A stretch of 31,437 bases of DNA from UBA7374 sp049890275 (GCA_049890275.1 JBMHBT010000009.1:1-31437); one strand, 5' to 3'; positions 1-7,708 are shown, counted from the first letter of the stretch. Translations and numbers: made by a program. Notes: generated by a model not told the origin, from the letters alone.

Positions 1-1
1 C

Positions 2-994
2 GACTACTCCGGCCAACGCTACGAATGGTTCCTCTATCCGCAACGCCATGGCACGACCCGAATCCCTCCGTTTGACCTTCAGGCCTCCCTTCAGACCTGG
101 GGCGCAGGCGGCGGAACAGCCGAGCGCTCGGCCAAGACACCGGCACTCACGCTACAGGTAGAACTCCCCCCAGGCGTCGATCCCACCCTACCGCTCATTG
201 TCTCCCCCGACTTCTCCGCCGAACAAACCTGGGAGCCGGACACTCCCAACCTGCGCGTTGGCGACGCACTCAAGCGAATCATCACCCTGCAGGCGAGCAA
301 CCTCCCCGCCATGGTACTACCTCCGATTGCGCACCCGGAAGCTCCCGGCATGGGCATGTATCCATCTGATCCCCAGGTCGAGGATCTCCCCGATGGATCC
401 GGCAGCCGCCGCCAAACCGTCACCTACGTCTGCCAGTCCGTTGCCAGCCCCGAACTGCCGACCCACCGCTTCCAATGGTGGAACCCCGAAACCGCCGAAC
501 TCCGCAAAGTTTCCCTGCAAGGCCGAAGCATCGCCATTACCGGACTCGCGCCTGCACAAGGGAGCCGGAATGAAGCAACGCCCTCTCCGGCACCCCTGTG
601 GCTCCTTATCGCGTTGACCGCCTCTGCCCTCGCCTGCCTCATCCGGCGACTCCAGCAGCGCCCACTCACCGAAGAAACCCTCCGCTTCAAAACCCTCCTT
701 CGCAGTGTACGCAATGCAGACTCCTTAAACACCTGCCACGCCCTTCTCCTCTGGATCGACACCCTCCCGGAGTACTCCGGCGGATGCCTCGACTTCCTCG
801 AAAAGCACAGCACCAATCAAACCGTCCGCATTGCCGAACAGCTCTTACGCGACCCCCAAGAAGCGCACACACCCGCCGAAATGCAACAACTCGCCGTCGA
901 CCTATGCCGCGCCCGGCGAGAACACGGCAAAGCCCGCAAACGCAGGCGAAAAATCAAACAACATCTCCCCCCTCTCAACGGTCCGATGGCTTAA
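2..994 (+). CDS. BatD-like protein, C-terminal part
   Basis: The reading frame is open from the left edge, so the start and the N-terminal part lie outside the window; 330 residues are visible. The visible part holds a region typical of BatD / aerotolerance proteins: a 'hydrophobic-RVGDALKRIITLQASNL' strand, a 'P..YPSDP' stretch and an 'FQWWNPET' motif, which resemble the repeated beta-sandwich domains of that family. One transmembrane segment follows (around 'LWLLIALTASALACLI'), then a basic, helical cytoplasmic tail ending in an Arg/Lys-rich stretch. In the family, BatD is a membrane protein usually encoded with MoxR ATPase and VWA-domain BatA/BatB proteins; those partners would be expected to the left, outside the window. 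Codon use is rich in C. The exact molecular role of BatD is unsettled. The family call is from sequence recognition only. Confidence 0.72.
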   Translation, partial: DYSGQRYEWFLYPQRHGTTRIPPFDLQASLQTWGAGGGTAERSAKTPALTLQVELPPGVDPTLPLIVSPDFSAEQTWEPDTPNLRVGDALKRIITLQASNLPAMVLPPIAHPEAPGMGMYPSDPQVEDLPDGSGSRRQTVTYVCQSVASPELPTHRFQWWNPETAELRKVSLQGRSIAITGLAPAQGSRNEATPSPAPLWLLIALTASALACLIRRLQQRPLTEETLRFKTLLRSVRNADSLNTCHALLLWIDTLPEYSGGCLDFLEKHSTNQTVRIAEQLLRDPQEAHTPAEMQQLAVDLCRARREHGKARKRRRKIKQHLPPLNGPMA

Positions 995-1015
995 ACTCAA
1001 TCTGCTGCGCTGTCT

Positions 1016-1330
1016 TTATTCAGCCGGTGGAAGCAAATTGCGAAGGGATTCGATTAAGACTTCTGCCTCCTTCAGGCAGATCCAGTAAATCATATCTCGA
1101 CACATTTTCTTGTTGGCAACAATCCCGGCCTGACGAAGGACGCGCAGATGATGCGATGTGGCCGGCTGGGAAAGGCCGATGCGCTCAGCGATGGTAGAAA
1201 CATTACAGGCGTGACGGCAGTTCGGCTCGGTTGGAAGAATCTGCAAGATCTGCAGGCGCACAGGATCGCCGATGGCCCATAACTGCTTGGCCAGCGTACC
1301 CTGATCCAACTGTACTTTGGTTTCTACCAT
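1016..1330 (-). CDS. ArsR/SmtB-family winged-helix regulator
   Basis: This 104-residue protein has the ArsR-family helix-turn-helix: 'GDPVRLQIL' near residues 21-29, then the recognition helix 'LSQPATSHHLRVLRQAGIV' near 53-71. Cysteines 38 and 42 lie in the helix that carries the metal-binding box in classical ArsR proteins, with further cysteines at 77 and 85, so a metal or thiol-redox signal is plausible but not shown. I chose the ATG at 1330 because it gives the usual family length; a longer frame reaches 1441 but would add a poorly conserved, hydrophobic N-terminus and run into the start of the neighbouring aminomutase gene. It is divergent from that gene across about 92 AT-rich bases, the usual arrangement for a regulator controlling itself and its neighbour. 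It converges on the BatD-like gene with only 21 bp between stops. Confidence 0.85.
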   Translation of the reverse strand: MVETKVQLDQGTLAKQLWAIGDPVRLQILQILPTEPNCRHACNVSTIAERIGLSQPATSHHLRVLRQAGIVANKKMCRDMIYWICLKEAEVLIESLRNLLPPAE

Positions 1331-1347
1331 TGACTTATAAATATATA

Positions 1348-1365
1348 TGAATACGTAAATAATCA
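1348..1365. promoter_or_regulatory. candidate ArsR operator in divergent promoter region
   Basis: TGAATACGTAAATAATCA forms an imperfect dyad (TGAAT facing AATCA) in the AT-rich space between the ArsR regulator and the aminomutase gene. ArsR-family operators are often AT-rich imperfect inverted repeats containing TGAA-like half sites. The position between two divergent starts fits autoregulation plus control of the neighbour. The symmetry is weak and the call is inference. Confidence 0.3.
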
Positions 1366-1422
1366 TTGGCAAGCGGGAAGTATCTGCCACTGGTTCAAAC
1401 ACGGGATAATTCGATAATTCAT

Positions 1423-2613
1423 ATGCAACCGAACGATTCACTGGAAAACTGGCGCTCCGGTCAGGGCGCTTGGGCGGATGTACCGCCAGAAGACTGGAAC
1501 AACTGGAAATGGCAGCTCAAGAACCGCATCACGAAGCTGGAACAACTCGAATCACGACTGGCATTGACGAATGAAGAAAGAGCTGGCTGTGAACTGGCCG
1601 GGCAAAAGCTGGCTCTCGCCATCACTCCTTACTTCTTCAACTTAATTGATCCGAACGACCCGAACGATCCAATCCGAAAACAGGTCGTACCACAGGGAGC
1701 CGAACACAAAACTGCGCCGGAAGAACTGCTCGACCCGGTGGGCGAAGACGAGCACCAGCCGGTCAAGGGCATTGTCCACCGCTACCCGGACCGCGTGCTT
1801 TTCCTCGTAACGGATCGCTGCGCGGCCTACTGCCGCTACTGCACCCGCAGCCGACTCGTATCCAACGCGCAGGACTACAACTTCCACCCGGAGCTGGAAA
1901 CCGGACTCGAATACATCCGTAAGACCCCGCAGATCCGCGATGTGCTGCTCAGCGGCGGCGACCCCCTGCTACTCTCGGACAACAAACTCGACTACCTGCT
2001 CGGTGAACTCCGCAAGATTCCCCATGTGGAGTTTATCCGCATCGGCTCGCGCATTCCTGTCTTTCTACCACAGCGCGTAACGCCGGAATTGTGCGACATT
2101 TTCCGTCGGCACGGCCCCGTCTGGATGAGCATCCACGTGAACCATCCCAATGAGTGCACTCTGGATCTGCGCGAGGCCTGCGAGAAACTGGCTTTCGCCG
2201 GAGTGCCGCTGGGCAACCAGTCCGTCCTGCTCAAAGGCGTAAATAATAATGCGGAGACCATGCGTTCTCTCATCCACCGCCTACTCATGATGCGGGTGCG
2301 GCCTTATTACCTCTACCAGTGCGACCTAATAACAGGCAGCGCACACCTGCGCACCGACCCGCGCGAGGGCATTGAGATCATTCGCGCTCTGCGCGGCCAC
2401 ACTACGGGCTACGCCCTCCCCCAATTTGTCATCGATGCACCCGGTGGGGGCGGTAAGATTCCGCTCAATCCGGACTACGTGGAAAGCATTACCGATGAAG
2501 AAATTGTACTGCGTAACTATGAAGGCCAACTCTACCGCTATCCACTGAATGGTACAGTGGATCCGCAAGCTGCAACAGATTTGAAGGAACAAACCCCGCT
2601 GCTTGCTTTCTAG
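1423..2613 (+). CDS. kamA: lysine 2,3-aminomutase (radical SAM, KamA family)
   Basis: This 396-residue protein carries the radical-SAM cluster motif with Cys133, Cys137 and Cys140 (CxxxCxxC in 'DRCAAYCRYCTR'). It also has the PLP-binding lysine in 'GGGGK' (Lys345). The two aspartates that bind the amino group of substrate lysine in the clostridial enzyme are present as Asp301 ('QCDLITG') and Asp338 ('VIDAPG'), 37 residues apart as in that enzyme. This favours lysine over glutamate as substrate and, with the full length, argues against the shorter EpmB-type enzyme. The reaction is L-lysine to beta-lysine, using SAM, PLP and a 4Fe-4S cluster. The ATG at 1423 is preferred; the frame extends to 1366 but would overlap the candidate operator. 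No beta-lysine acetyltransferase (AblB) or lysine-fermentation gene is next to it, so the fate of beta-lysine (osmolyte, catabolism, modification) is open. An ArsR regulator is divergent from it. Confidence 0.9.
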   Translation: MQPNDSLENWRSGQGAWADVPPEDWNNWKWQLKNRITKLEQLESRLALTNEERAGCELAGQKLALAITPYFFNLIDPNDPNDPIRKQVVPQGAEHKTAPEELLDPVGEDEHQPVKGIVHRYPDRVLFLVTDRCAAYCRYCTRSRLVSNAQDYNFHPELETGLEYIRKTPQIRDVLLSGGDPLLLSDNKLDYLLGELRKIPHVEFIRIGSRIPVFLPQRVTPELCDIFRRHGPVWMSIHVNHPNECTLDLREACEKLAFAGVPLGNQSVLLKGVNNNAETMRSLIHRLLMMRVRPYYLYQCDLITGSAHLRTDPREGIEIIRALRGHTTGYALPQFVIDAPGGGGKIPLNPDYVESITDEEIVLRNYEGQLYRYPLNGTVDPQAATDLKEQTPLLAF

Positions 2614-2619
2614 AAAAGC

Positions 2620-3105
2620 ATGACTCGTCGGGTTTCTTCCTTCCTGTGGCTGTTCGCGCTTACCTCCCTCCAAGCAGTACCCGATAGCTCAGTTGAGCGA
2701 CCCCAAAGCCGAATGGATCCCATGGCGATTCAGATTGAGGACACGAGCTGCCGCGTCGGGCTTTTCGCTGTAAAACTCTCCGTTGGCTTACTCACCCAAA
2801 AGGAAAATACCTTGGTCGGAGAATACGTGATCGATGTACCCCTTTTTCAATCAAAAAGTGATCACGGGCAGGTTATCTTACCGATCGACAAACCGCTGGA
2901 AAGTTTTGGCGAAAAGGGTGGTGTACTGATTGGCGAAGGGCATAGCCGAAAGAATCCGGGCGAAGTTCATAAGATCGTCTGCAAGATCCTTCCAATCGAC
3001 AATAAACGAATTGAACTAGCGATTACAACAAGCCAACGCACGGTTCATTTCTCCTCCTCCTATGCGGTCATTGAGGCTGGAAAGGACAACCTGCTGATGG
3101 ATTAA
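2620..3105 (+). CDS. small secreted protein of unknown function
   Basis: I do not recognise the family. The 161-residue product begins with a convincing signal peptide (positively charged start, hydrophobic core, likely cleavage after 'SLQA' near residue 19). The mature part is rich in beta-prone stretches such as 'VGEYVIDVPLF' and 'KIVCKILPID', with two cysteines, and has no transmembrane segment. The ATG lies six bases after the aminomutase stop, so the two genes are probably cotranscribed, although a functional link is not evident. The 3' end overlaps the convergent menB stop codon by four bases (TTAA). Periplasmic or outer-membrane location is inferred from the signal peptide. Confidence 0.6.
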   Translation: MTRRVSSFLWLFALTSLQAVPDSSVERPQSRMDPMAIQIEDTSCRVGLFAVKLSVGLLTQKENTLVGEYVIDVPLFQSKSDHGQVILPIDKPLESFGEKGGVLIGEGHSRKNPGEVHKIVCKILPIDNKRIELAITTSQRTVHFSSSYAVIEAGKDNLLMD

Positions 3106-3935
3106 GGTAGCCAAGGATAGTCTTCAAAAGTCGGTGGACGCTTTTCGTTCCAGGCACGGCGACCTTCCTCCCCTTCTTCCGTGAGGTAATAGAGCAAAGT
3201 GGCATTGCCCGCCAATTCCTGTAGGCCCTGCTGGCCGTCCAGATCGGCGTTAAAGGCAGACTTCAAACAACGGATAGCCAAAGGGCTATGCTGCAGAATA
3301 TCCCTAGCCCAGGCGACTCCTTCGTCTTCCAAAGATTCATACGGAACCACTTTATTAACCAATCCCATGTCGAGTGCCTCCTGCGCGTTGTACTGCCGGC
3401 AAAGGTACCAAATTTCACGGGCTTTTTTCTGCCCCACAATACGCGCTAGATGACTCGCTCCAAAACCGCCGTCAAAACTACCAACACGTGGACCCGTCTG
3501 CCCGAATACAGCATTGTCTGCAGCCAAGGTCAGATCGCAAACAACATGCAAGACATGGCCACCACCGATGGCATAGCCAGCGACAAGCGCGATAACCACT
3601 TTGGGCATGGAGCGGATTAGTTTCTGCAAATCCAATACATTGAGCCGCGGTACTCCATCTTTTCCAATGTAGCCACCGCTTTTGTGGCCACGAATCTTTT
3701 GATCGCCCCCCGCACAAAAGGCAAATTTACCATCGGTTTGCGGATTGAAGCCAGTGAGCAAGACCACCCCAATTGAGGTGTCCTCACGTGCATCCTGAAA
3801 GGCGTCGATTAGCTCCGCGACAGTATCCGGCGTAAAGGCGTTGCGTCGATGTGGACGATTGATCGTGACTTTAGCAATACCTTCACACTTTTCGTAGAGG
3901 ATATCATCATAAGAGCGTACAGTTTCCCAATTCAT
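3102..3935 (-). CDS. menB: 1,4-dihydroxy-2-naphthoyl-CoA synthase
   Basis: MenB is a crotonase-fold enzyme that closes the second ring of the menaquinone head group, converting o-succinylbenzoyl-CoA to 1,4-dihydroxy-2-naphthoyl-CoA. The 277-residue product matches the family over its full length. It has 'CAGGDQK' (residues 74-80), the oxyanion-hole region 'GYAIGGGH' (120-127), 'QTGPRVGSFDGG' (146-157) and the C-terminal 'LQELAGNATLLYYLTEEG' region. The glycine within 'QTGP' is the residue that binds bicarbonate in the bicarbonate-dependent (E. coli-type) enzymes, which lack the acidic residue used in the other class. No other men genes are in the window. A MarR regulator lies 91 bp upstream on the same strand, so menB may be the last gene of the TolQ-to-menB run or have its own promoter in that gap, where a TATATT hexamer is present. 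Confidence 0.95.
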   Translation of the reverse strand: MNWETVRSYDDILYEKCEGIAKVTINRPHRRNAFTPDTVAELIDAFQDAREDTSIGVVLLTGFNPQTDGKFAFCAGGDQKIRGHKSGGYIGKDGVPRLNVLDLQKLIRSMPKVVIALVAGYAIGGGHVLHVVCDLTLAADNAVFGQTGPRVGSFDGGFGASHLARIVGQKKAREIWYLCRQYNAQEALDMGLVNKVVPYESLEDEGVAWARDILQHSPLAIRCLKSAFNADLDGQQGLQELAGNATLLYYLTEEGEEGRRAWNEKRPPTFEDYPWLP

Positions 3936-4026
3936 ATGCGATAGAGTGTGGTATTTTGTGGTGAAAGCAAACGTAGCCTGCCCTAATATAGCTTGAAGTA
4001 GAGTTAATTTAGTTTCATATCAAGTT

Positions 4027-4488
4027 TTATTTCTGTACTGCATCCAATAACTCCTCCGCCTGTTGGCCAAGACGACTGATCAATCGCTCAAAATTAGCTC
4101 GCTCTTCTTCGTTGAGGTGGGCAAAAAGTCGATCGAGGTCCTCATTATGACGAGCAAAACCGGCTTGAATTCGGTTCTGCCCTATTTCGGTCAACTCAAC
4201 CAAGACAATACGACCATCCCGCTGCCCGCGCTGTCGCTGAACCAGCCCCTGCTTTTCCAGACGTTGAACAGCCGTAGTGATCGATCCACTGGTGAGCAAA
4301 ACCGTCTGCCCCAAACTTTTAACTGTTTGCGGACCCTTTTGGCGAAGTGCCTCCAAGACAGCAAAATCGGAAAGCGAGGCGAAGCCAGCCTGTTTCATGC
4401 TCTGGCCATCGTATCGCATGACCGCATGGGAGGCTTTCCAGAAAAGCAAAAAGAGATGCGTACCTGAATGCTGATAAATTTTGGCCAT
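4027..4488 (-). CDS. MarR-family transcriptional regulator
   Basis: The 153-residue product has the MarR winged-helix core: 'SLSDFAVLEALRQKGPQTV', 'LLTSGSITTAVQRLEKQGLVQRQ' (recognition helix) and the wing 'RDGRIVLVELTEIG'. The LTSGSIT segment is of the type seen in MhqR/YusO-like members, several of which respond to quinones or other electrophiles. I place the start at the ATG at 4488. A longer frame with a TTG start at 4524 would put a perfect palindrome inside the coding region, whereas the shorter start leaves it just upstream, as expected for an autoregulatory operator. The gene sits between the TonB-like gene (about 55 bp upstream) and menB, all on the same strand. The ligand is unknown. 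Confidence 0.85.
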   Translation of the reverse strand: MAKIYQHSGTHLFLLFWKASHAVMRYDGQSMKQAGFASLSDFAVLEALRQKGPQTVKSLGQTVLLTSGSITTAVQRLEKQGLVQRQRGQRDGRIVLVELTEIGQNRIQAGFARHNEDLDRLFAHLNEEERANFERLISRLGQQAEELLDAVQK

Positions 4489-4513
4489 AGTCCAAAGGAT
4501 CCGGGGCTTATTA

Positions 4514-4525
4514 CTTGACGTCAAG
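4514..4525. promoter_or_regulatory. perfect 12-bp palindrome, candidate MarR operator
   Basis: CTTGACGTCAAG reads identically on both strands and lies about 26 bp in front of the preferred MarR start and 18 bp after the TonB-like stop. MarR dimers commonly bind short perfect or near-perfect palindromes of this kind, and TTGAC also resembles a -35 element, so repressor and RNA polymerase could compete here. It would allow the MarR-menB pair to be controlled apart from tolQ-tolR-tonB. Function is inferred. Confidence 0.5.
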
Positions 4526-4542
4526 CTAATACTTCGGGCAGC

Positions 4543-5268
4543 TCAACGGGTATTTTCAAAGCGCATGGAAAAACGGTGGCTACGGCCCGTCGGCGTTGGT
4601 CCCGCATTGGCAATTTTTCGGAAGGCATCGCGGATCGATTGATCAAAGGTCAATTGACCGGACGAAGATTGCAGCCGAAGATTCATAATTTGACCGGAAG
4701 CAGAGACTTCAAAGACTACGGTTACAATTGCCTGTGTGCCCCCAAGATCCGGCGCGATCCATGCAGCCTTGATGCGAACATTGAGTTGCGCGCTATAGCG
4801 CTCCAGAGCCGATAACTCCTGAGCCGTGGGCTGCTGGCTAGCAGTCGAGTTCGCCGGCAATTCTAGACGTGGAGTCGATATAGTGGGAATAGATGGCTGC
4901 GGCACTGCTCGAGATGTCGTTGTCTTACGCGGCTTTGGCTTCCCATGCTCCCGCACAAATTCTTCATAATTAATCACTGGCGATGGTACTGTCCGATCAT
5001 TTTTGGTGGGTATGGGATCGGGTCGGGCCGCGGCTTCTGAAATTTTTGGCAGTGGGTCTATCTCTGGAAACTCCGGTAGGACCTGCGGGCTCGGATTATT
5101 CACCTCCGGAGTTGGTTGCGATACAGTCGGCGGGCTGACCATTTGGAAAACGTGTACTTTTGGCTTTGGGCGAAACGCCTCAAAAAGAACCCCTAAAAGC
5201 AGTAAAACAAAGACCGTACTGTGCAGTATGATCGATGTCCATAAGGGCTGTACTGCAGAAATTTTCAT
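4543..5268 (-). CDS. TonB/TolA-like energy transducer
   Basis: The 241-residue product has the classic TonB layout: a short cytoplasmic N-terminus, one membrane anchor (roughly residues 11-31), a long Pro-rich periplasmic spacer (about 40-150, with many PxP and PE repeats), and a C-terminal domain with 'RIKAAWIAPDLGG' and 'SASGQIMNLRLQSSSGQLTFDQS' that resembles the TonB/TolA C-terminal fold. It transmits energy from the TolQ/TolR (ExbB/ExbD) proton channel to outer-membrane partners. The three genes run tolQ-tolR-tonB with spacers of 14 and 10 bp, so they form an operon. I prefer the ATG at 5268 over the TTG immediately before it. TonB versus TolA cannot be decided here: no TonB-dependent receptor, TolB or Pal is adjacent. 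Confidence 0.82.
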   Translation of the reverse strand: MKISAVQPLWTSIILHSTVFVLLLLGVLFEAFRPKPKVHVFQMVSPPTVSQPTPEVNNPSPQVLPEFPEIDPLPKISEAAARPDPIPTKNDRTVPSPVINYEEFVREHGKPKPRKTTTSRAVPQPSIPTISTPRLELPANSTASQQPTAQELSALERYSAQLNVRIKAAWIAPDLGGTQAIVTVVFEVSASGQIMNLRLQSSSGQLTFDQSIRDAFRKIANAGPTPTGRSHRFSMRFENTR

Positions 5269-5278
5269 CAAGCGAAAC

Positions 5279-5692
5279 TTATTCGACTCGAGTATCGAGA
5301 CTGATTCTGGAGAGATTGCGCTGCTTGATCATATCAACCACTTCGATCACACGCTGGTAGGGTAAAATGGAGTCTGCCCGAATATTGAGTACCGGTGGAG
5401 CCGGGTCAGAAGCAAGAGTGTCGAGTAAGTCACCCAATTGAACCGAGGAAACCAATCGATCACCCCAATAATAACGGCCTTTCGAATCGATCGAAATACT
5501 TTGAAAGTCGTCTGGCCGCGGAGACTGGTCCTTGGACGATTCGAGAGGAAGGGCCACTTCAATCGTCTGCTCCAAAAGTGGAGTCGTAATCATGAAGATG
5601 ATCAGCAGAGCAAAAGCGAGATCGATCAACGGAGTCACGTTGATCTCAGTTAGGGCATCAAGCCGGTTCTTACGATGAAATTGGCGGGCCAC
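5279..5692 (-). CDS. ExbD/TolR-family proton-channel subunit
   Basis: This 137-residue protein matches ExbD/TolR. A short cytoplasmic N-terminus ends in 'LTEINVTPLIDLAFALLIIFMITTPL', in which Asp24 lies in the single membrane helix (about 22-40); this aspartate is the proton-carrying residue in the family. A periplasmic domain of about 95 residues follows, with 'GDRLVSSVQLGDLL' and 'LNIRADSILPYQRVIEVVDMIKQ', typical of the TolR/ExbD fold. The start codon is GTG. It lies 14 bp after the TolQ-like gene and 10 bp before the TonB-like gene. It would form the ion-conducting complex with the TolQ-like protein in the inner membrane. Confidence 0.92.
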   Translation of the reverse strand: MARQFHRKNRLDALTEINVTPLIDLAFALLIIFMITTPLLEQTIEVALPLESSKDQSPRPDDFQSISIDSKGRYYWGDRLVSSVQLGDLLDTLASDPAPPVLNIRADSILPYQRVIEVVDMIKQRNLSRISLDTRVE

Positions 5693-5706
5693 GTCTCGAT
5701 ATAAAT

Positions 5707-6441
5707 TTAACTCTGATTCGCGGCTGCCTGCGCCTCCAGCTCAATTCGGTCCGCCAGTGTACTGGCAAAGTTTTCCAGCTCCACGACGGAAATCTTCGTC
5801 TGTTGCAGGAGGAAATTATAACCGAAGACAGAGGGGATGGCCACCACCAGACCGGCAACCGTTGTCAGCAAAGCTCCGGATACTCCCGGAGCCAGACCCT
5901 GCAAACTGGCAGAGCCACTGCCCGCCATTCCGCCGAAGGCATCCATCACCCCCCATACAGTGCCTAACAAACCAAGGAAAGGCGCACCTGTAACAATTGA
6001 ACCGAGTAAAACCATCTTTGCCTCGTAGCGCATTGTTTGCTCTGCCACGCTTCGCTGTAAGGCGTTTTCCACATGGCCCATACGCAGAGTGGCACGCTGG
6101 GTATCTGTATCCGTAAAATCTCCTCCGTAGCGAAAAAACGCCTCCAAGCCTTCTCGCACCAACTCGTAATAAGGGCCGCCTCCCTTGCCCGGCCGACTGG
6201 AATCCAAAGAAAGCAAATGCGACTCACGACTTAACAGTCGTTCATAACGAACGTTCTGGGACCGAAGGCGCGAAAGATCCATATATTTACCGAGCATAAC
6301 GGACCAGGCCAGAACACTACAGGCGATAAGAATCAAGATTATGACCTTCCCCGCAAAGTTGGACTGCCCGAAGTAGGTAAATACATTCGCACTACCGACC
6401 AGAGGTATCGTCGCTAGATCAAAAAGAGTACCGGAAAACAT
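5707..6441 (-). CDS. MotA/TolQ/ExbB-family proton-channel protein
   Basis: The product of 244 residues has three membrane helices in the TolQ/ExbB arrangement: one near residues 31-50, then a cytoplasmic loop of about 90 residues, then two more (about 143-168 and 186-210) containing 'GAPFLGLLGTVWGVMDAF' and 'VSGALLTTVAGLVVAIPSVFGYNF', the signature of the family. It assembles as a pentamer around ExbD/TolR dimers and drives TonB- or TolA-type transducers. I prefer the ATG at 6441; the frame extends to a TTG at 6522, but the added residues (Cys-rich, no family similarity) look like 5' leader. It is the first gene of the tolQ-tolR-tonB operon and is divergent from the PfkB-family kinase. Confidence 0.9.
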   Translation of the reverse strand: MFSGTLFDLATIPLVGSANVFTYFGQSNFAGKVIILILIACSVLAWSVMLGKYMDLSRLRSQNVRYERLLSRESHLLSLDSSRPGKGGGPYYELVREGLEAFFRYGGDFTDTDTQRATLRMGHVENALQRSVAEQTMRYEAKMVLLGSIVTGAPFLGLLGTVWGVMDAFGGMAGSGSASLQGLAPGVSGALLTTVAGLVVAIPSVFGYNFLLQQTKISVVELENFASTLADRIELEAQAAANQS

Positions 6442-6590
6442 GAAATTTATAGTGCGCACATTTTCGACCGACTCGACAATCCTTAACCTGCATAAAATGC
6501 AAAATTCATAACTTCCACCCAAGCTCCCTAGCGGCTCTTTTTATTTGCGGGTTCTACTTCGCGCAACTTACTGTTCCTTTAAACGCCGAT
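6442..6590. other. divergent intergenic region, tolQ-like / PfkB kinase
   Basis: This 149-bp region lies between two divergent starts and must carry promoters for the TolQ-TolR-TonB operon and for the kinase-tmk-holB run. I cannot identify a convincing -35/-10 pair or operator in it by eye. If the tolQ start were the distant TTG the gap would shrink to 68 bp. Confidence 0.4.
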
Positions 6591-7703
6591 ATGGAAAACA
6601 AGAAGCAAACACTAAAGGAACTGGCAGCCCTGCCGCAGGAAAGCACCGAAAAAAGAGCATTGGTTGGAATCGACGGTTTCGTTGACAAAATTGTGCACCC
6701 AGTTGATCAGCGCAGCGGCCCGGGAGATCAGTTTACAGCCATCCCAACGATTGCGGAATTTGGTGCACGAATTAGCTCTGCAGCGGGAAAGAGCGCCAAT
6801 ATAGAATTGGCTCCGGTAATCGATAAGCTGGGCGGCAACGGCCCCATCATGGCCAATGCGCAGTCCTCGCTCGGAATCCATGTCCGTTACATCGGTGCTC
6901 TGGGTGAAAAATCGATCCACCCGGTATTCGAAGAATTTGCCAACAAAACCCGTGCCGTCTCGTTAGCCGACCCAGGAGTCACACACGCGGCTGAGTTCAA
7001 TGACGGAAAAATTATGTTCGGTTCTATGGCTAGCCTCGACACAATCCGCTACGACACAATTCTCCAGGCGATGGGCGAGGACAGTCTAGTTGAGGCATTC
7101 TCCTGTTCGGACTCAATCGCTATGGTCAACTGGACCATGATCCCCTATTTAAGCGATGTCTTTAGTGATTTTCTGGAGAAGCTCCTGCCCGCGCTCCCTG
7201 AAAACCCCGAACGCATTTTCTTCTTTGATCTGGCCGACCCAGAAAAACGCTCTCGTGAAGACCTCCGGGAAGTGTTGGAAATATTCGGACAGTTTGAACG
7301 CTTTGGAAAAGTCATCCTCGGCTTGAACCACCGCGAAGCCGAACAAGTCGATGCCCTTCTCGGCTTTGAACACCTGCCCAAGAGTCCGGACAATCTCCAA
7401 ACCATGGCTGCCCGAATTCGCGAGACCCTACAGCTCGATATGGTAGTCGTGCACCCCGTGGAGTGTGCTGTTTGCGCAACCACTGATGGCACCTTCCATG
7501 CCGAGGGTCCCCTCTGCGAAAAACCGAAGATTACCACCGGAGCGGGAGATCATTTTAACGCAGGTTTTGTCACCGCTCGAATGCTCGGCCTCAGCCCGAT
7601 TGCAGCGCTCACCTTAGCCGTCTCTACCTCCGGATACTATGTGCGCCATGCTGAAAGCCCATCACTCGAAGACCTCAAACAATTTATCCAATCCTGGGAA
7701 TAG
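6591..7703 (+). CDS. PfkB-family carbohydrate kinase
   Basis: The 370-residue product shows the PfkB/ribokinase fold. An early 'LVGIDGFVDKIVHPV' strand is followed by 'KLGGNGPIMANAQSSLGI', which corresponds to the family's glycine-rich substrate-binding region. The PfkB signature 'TTGAGDHFNAGF' follows, with the catalytic-base aspartate at about residue 320. The family phosphorylates sugars or nucleosides with ATP; the substrate cannot be read from the sequence. The N-terminal half is longer than in ribokinase and diverges from fructokinase, so it may belong to an uncharacterised subgroup. The stop is five bases before the tmk start codon, so the genes are very probably cotranscribed, though the metabolic link is unclear. 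The ATG follows the divergent promoter region shared with the tolQ-like gene. Confidence 0.82.
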   Translation: MENKKQTLKELAALPQESTEKRALVGIDGFVDKIVHPVDQRSGPGDQFTAIPTIAEFGARISSAAGKSANIELAPVIDKLGGNGPIMANAQSSLGIHVRYIGALGEKSIHPVFEEFANKTRAVSLADPGVTHAAEFNDGKIMFGSMASLDTIRYDTILQAMGEDSLVEAFSCSDSIAMVNWTMIPYLSDVFSDFLEKLLPALPENPERIFFFDLADPEKRSREDLREVLEIFGQFERFGKVILGLNHREAEQVDALLGFEHLPKSPDNLQTMAARIRETLQLDMVVVHPVECAVCATTDGTFHAEGPLCEKPKITTGAGDHFNAGFVTARMLGLSPIAALTLAVSTSGYYVRHAESPSLEDLKQFIQSWE

Positions 7704-7708
7704 CTCTC

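Noticed and set aside
598..1197. Plus-strand frame of 199 codons over the BatD-like and ArsR genes
   Set aside because: Extremely Pro/Arg/Thr-rich shadow of two better-supported genes; no recognisable domain.
1647..1673. Tandem 9-bp repeats encoding DPNDPND in the aminomutase
   Set aside because: The DPxDPNDPIRKQ stretch is a normal conserved feature of lysine 2,3-aminomutases, so it is not a separate repeat element.
4488..4524. Longer MarR start at the TTG
   Set aside because: It would place the perfect palindrome inside the coding sequence and adds residues with no family similarity; the ATG at 4488 fits better.
7145..7537. Minus-strand frame of 130 codons inside the PfkB kinase
   Set aside because: Ser/Arg-rich antisense shadow; the plus-strand kinase has its signature motifs in place.
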